Part shown: positions 63,022 through 64,000 of the stretch, piece by piece
How positions within the stretch are numbered: position 1 is the stretch's first letter
How the letters are laid out: every line of letters starts with the position of its first letter
From: Chryseobacterium sp. Bi04
GTDB lineage: Bacteria; Bacteroidota; Bacteroidia; Flavobacteriales; Weeksellaceae
Direction of reading: 5' to 3'
Assembly (NCBI RefSeq): GCF_918698085.1
Contig: NZ_CAKKLP010000005.1
Coordinates: 186,001 to 250,000, forward strand
DNA length: 64,000 bases
Position numbers and translations under genes: made by a program
Notes under the pieces: generated by a model
What the model was told of the DNA's origin: nothing
The model's input: only the letters and a program-made list of their open reading frames with translations
Databases searched by the model: none

Positions 63022-63048
63022 AGACCCGGAAACCCCGGGTCTTTTTTA
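63022..63048 (+). terminator. Terminator of the LptF/LptG permease gene
   Basis: AGACCCGG (63022-63029) and CCGGGTCT (63035-63042) form an 8-bp stem with a 5-nt loop, followed by TTTTT. Confidence 0.85.
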
Positions 63049-63263
63049 TTTCTGAAAATAGAATGTTGGAGTTATCTACTTTTTAAAGTATAAAATGATA
63101 TGACTCAATAACAGCCTGTTTAAGTGATGTGATCTTCTACGGTACACACTATTTTGCTGCCGGAAGCTTTTCTCCTGAAAACAAATCAAATCCCTCCTCA
63201 TCAATGATCAATCTCTAAAAAAATACAAGGCCGGAAGGAGAAATCAAATAACAGATATAAACA

Positions 63264-63296
63264 AAAGAGGCTTCCGACCGCGGAAACCTCTTTTTG
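63264..63296 (-). terminator. Terminator of the KAS III-like gene
   Basis: AGAGG-c-TTCCG and CGGAA-a-CCTCT form a 10-bp stem with one mismatch. On the minus strand it is followed by TTTTGTTT. It lies ~20 nt after the stop at 63318. Confidence 0.75.
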
Positions 63297-63317
63297 TATG
63301 TCAAACATTGATGCCAG

Positions 63318-64000
63318 TTAAAACTTGTACACAAATGCGTTAATATTCATTCCTGCTCCTACAGAAGCAAACAGGACGATATCATTTTTCTTGATCTCAT
63401 GTTGCTCCAATTCACCGTTAAGAATCATCGTAAGCAAAGTTGGAATAGTTGCTACACTGCTGTTTCCTAACTTATGAATTACCATAGGCATGATATTCTC
63501 GGGAAGCGGAGTATTATACAACTGGTAAAACCTGTTAACAATAGCTTCATCCATTTTTTCGTTAGCCTGATGAATAATAATCTTATCGAGCTGATCAATA
63601 GTATATCCACTATTATCAAGACATTTCTTCATAGCATCAGGAACATTTACAAGCGCAAATTCATAGATTTTCCGCCCATCCATTTTGATGTATTTTGTAT
63701 CCGGGCATCTTTCATTATTGTAAGATTTTCCAAAATACAGATAGTCTTTTTCTGTCAGTGTATAGGAAGCAGAAAGGTGAGATTTTATTCCGGAGTCATC
63801 ATTACTCTTTTCTAAAATAGCGGCTCCGGCTCCGTCAGCATAAATCATACTGTCCCTGTCATGGATATCCACTACACGGGAAAGGGTTTCAGCCCCAATT
63901 ACCAAGCAGCGTTTTGCAATTCCTGCATTGATAAAAGCATTAGCCTGTATCATACCTTCAATCCAGCCGGGGCATCCGAAGAGAACATCATAAGCAACGC
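63318..64000 (-). CDS. Beta-ketoacyl-ACP synthase III (FabH-like), partial
   Basis: About 227 residues are visible and the frame runs off the right edge; the Met at 63953 is internal. The nucleophile Cys is in Phe-Gly-Cys-Pro-Gly-Trp at ~63975-63990, the active-site His in Ile-Ile-His-Gln-Ala-Asn-Glu-Lys, and the Asn in Lys-Leu-Gly-Asn-Ser-Ser-Val-Ala. The N-terminal part lies outside the window. It likely condenses an acyl-CoA with malonyl-ACP to start fatty acid or related synthesis. The Pro-Gly-Trp after the Cys differs from housekeeping FabH, so a special acyl-starter role is possible. Confidence 0.82.
   Translation of the reverse strand, partial: VAYDVLFGCPGWIEGMIQANAFINAGIAKRCLVIGAETLSRVVDIHDRDSMIYADGAGAAILEKSNDDSGIKSHLSASYTLTEKDYLYFGKSYNNERCPDTKYIKMDGRKIYEFALVNVPDAMKKCLDNSGYTIDQLDKIIIHQANEKMDEAIVNRFYQLYNTPLPENIMPMVIHKLGNSSVATIPTLLTMILNGELEQHEIKKNDIVLFASVGAGMNINAFVYKF

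Larger units (their letters stand above)
62992..63317. other. Intergenic region with two opposing terminators
   Basis: Apart from the terminators at 63022-63048 and 63264-63296, this region shows no gene. Short GCCGGAAG motifs recur (63159 and 63231) but do not form a longer repeat. Confidence 0.5.

Overview
The window looks like a chromosomal segment of a flavobacterium of the Weeksellaceae, most like Chryseobacterium. This is inferred from protein style, AT-rich intergenic DNA, weak ribosome binding sites, promoters of the Bacteroidota type (TAnnTTTG at -7, TTG near -33), and typical families such as TonB receptors, fused CcsBA and a Bacteroidota-type VgrG. No rRNA, tRNA, CRISPR array or transposase gene was recognised. 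Most genes from 1.3 to 54 kb lie on the minus strand; most from 54.6 to 63 kb lie on the plus strand.

Region 1 (1-15.2 kb): the end of a surface protein with a C1q-like domain, then a metal and drug resistance block. It holds a metal-binding lipoprotein with a CxxC metallochaperone, an RND efflux operon (MFP-RND-TolC) that also carries an MFS pump and a DUF2652 protein, a CopZ-like chaperone, a CopA Cu(I) ATPase, and three AraC-type regulators, two of them with a metal-binding N-terminus. A 17-bp motif lies about 39 bp upstream of the -7 box of four of these units, which suggests one copper regulon.

Region 2 (15.4-28.3 kb): an operon of acyl-CoA ligase, esterase, TonB receptor and esterase; an esterase-AraC pair; another esterase; and a divergent TonB receptor. 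Two promoters carry the same tandem 21-bp-period direct repeat, probably the AraC target.

Region 3 (28.3-35.3 kb): a type VI secretion cargo operon: VgrG, a PAAR-like effector with two HINT domains and a GIY-YIG nuclease tip, two Imm26-like immunity proteins, a DUF4259 protein and an unknown protein.

Region 4 (35.6-49.3 kb): a broken GNAT gene, a GNAT-MarR operon, a second RND efflux operon led by a GbsR/MarR-type regulator with a palindromic operator, a lysine catabolic pair (lysine 6-transaminase and aminoadipate semialdehyde dehydrogenase), and an SPFH protein with a ribbon-helix-helix protein.

Region 5 (49.4-64 kb): CcsBA for cytochrome c maturation, a Crp/Fnr regulator with an isochorismatase-like hydrolase that appears to have lost its signal peptide by frameshift, an Ada-MFS pair bracketed by two copies of a palindromic element, then FtsK, a lipoprotein, LolA and an LptF/LptG permease. 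A remnant of a second ftsK 3' end sits just before lolA, showing that DNA was inserted there. The window ends inside a KAS III-like gene.
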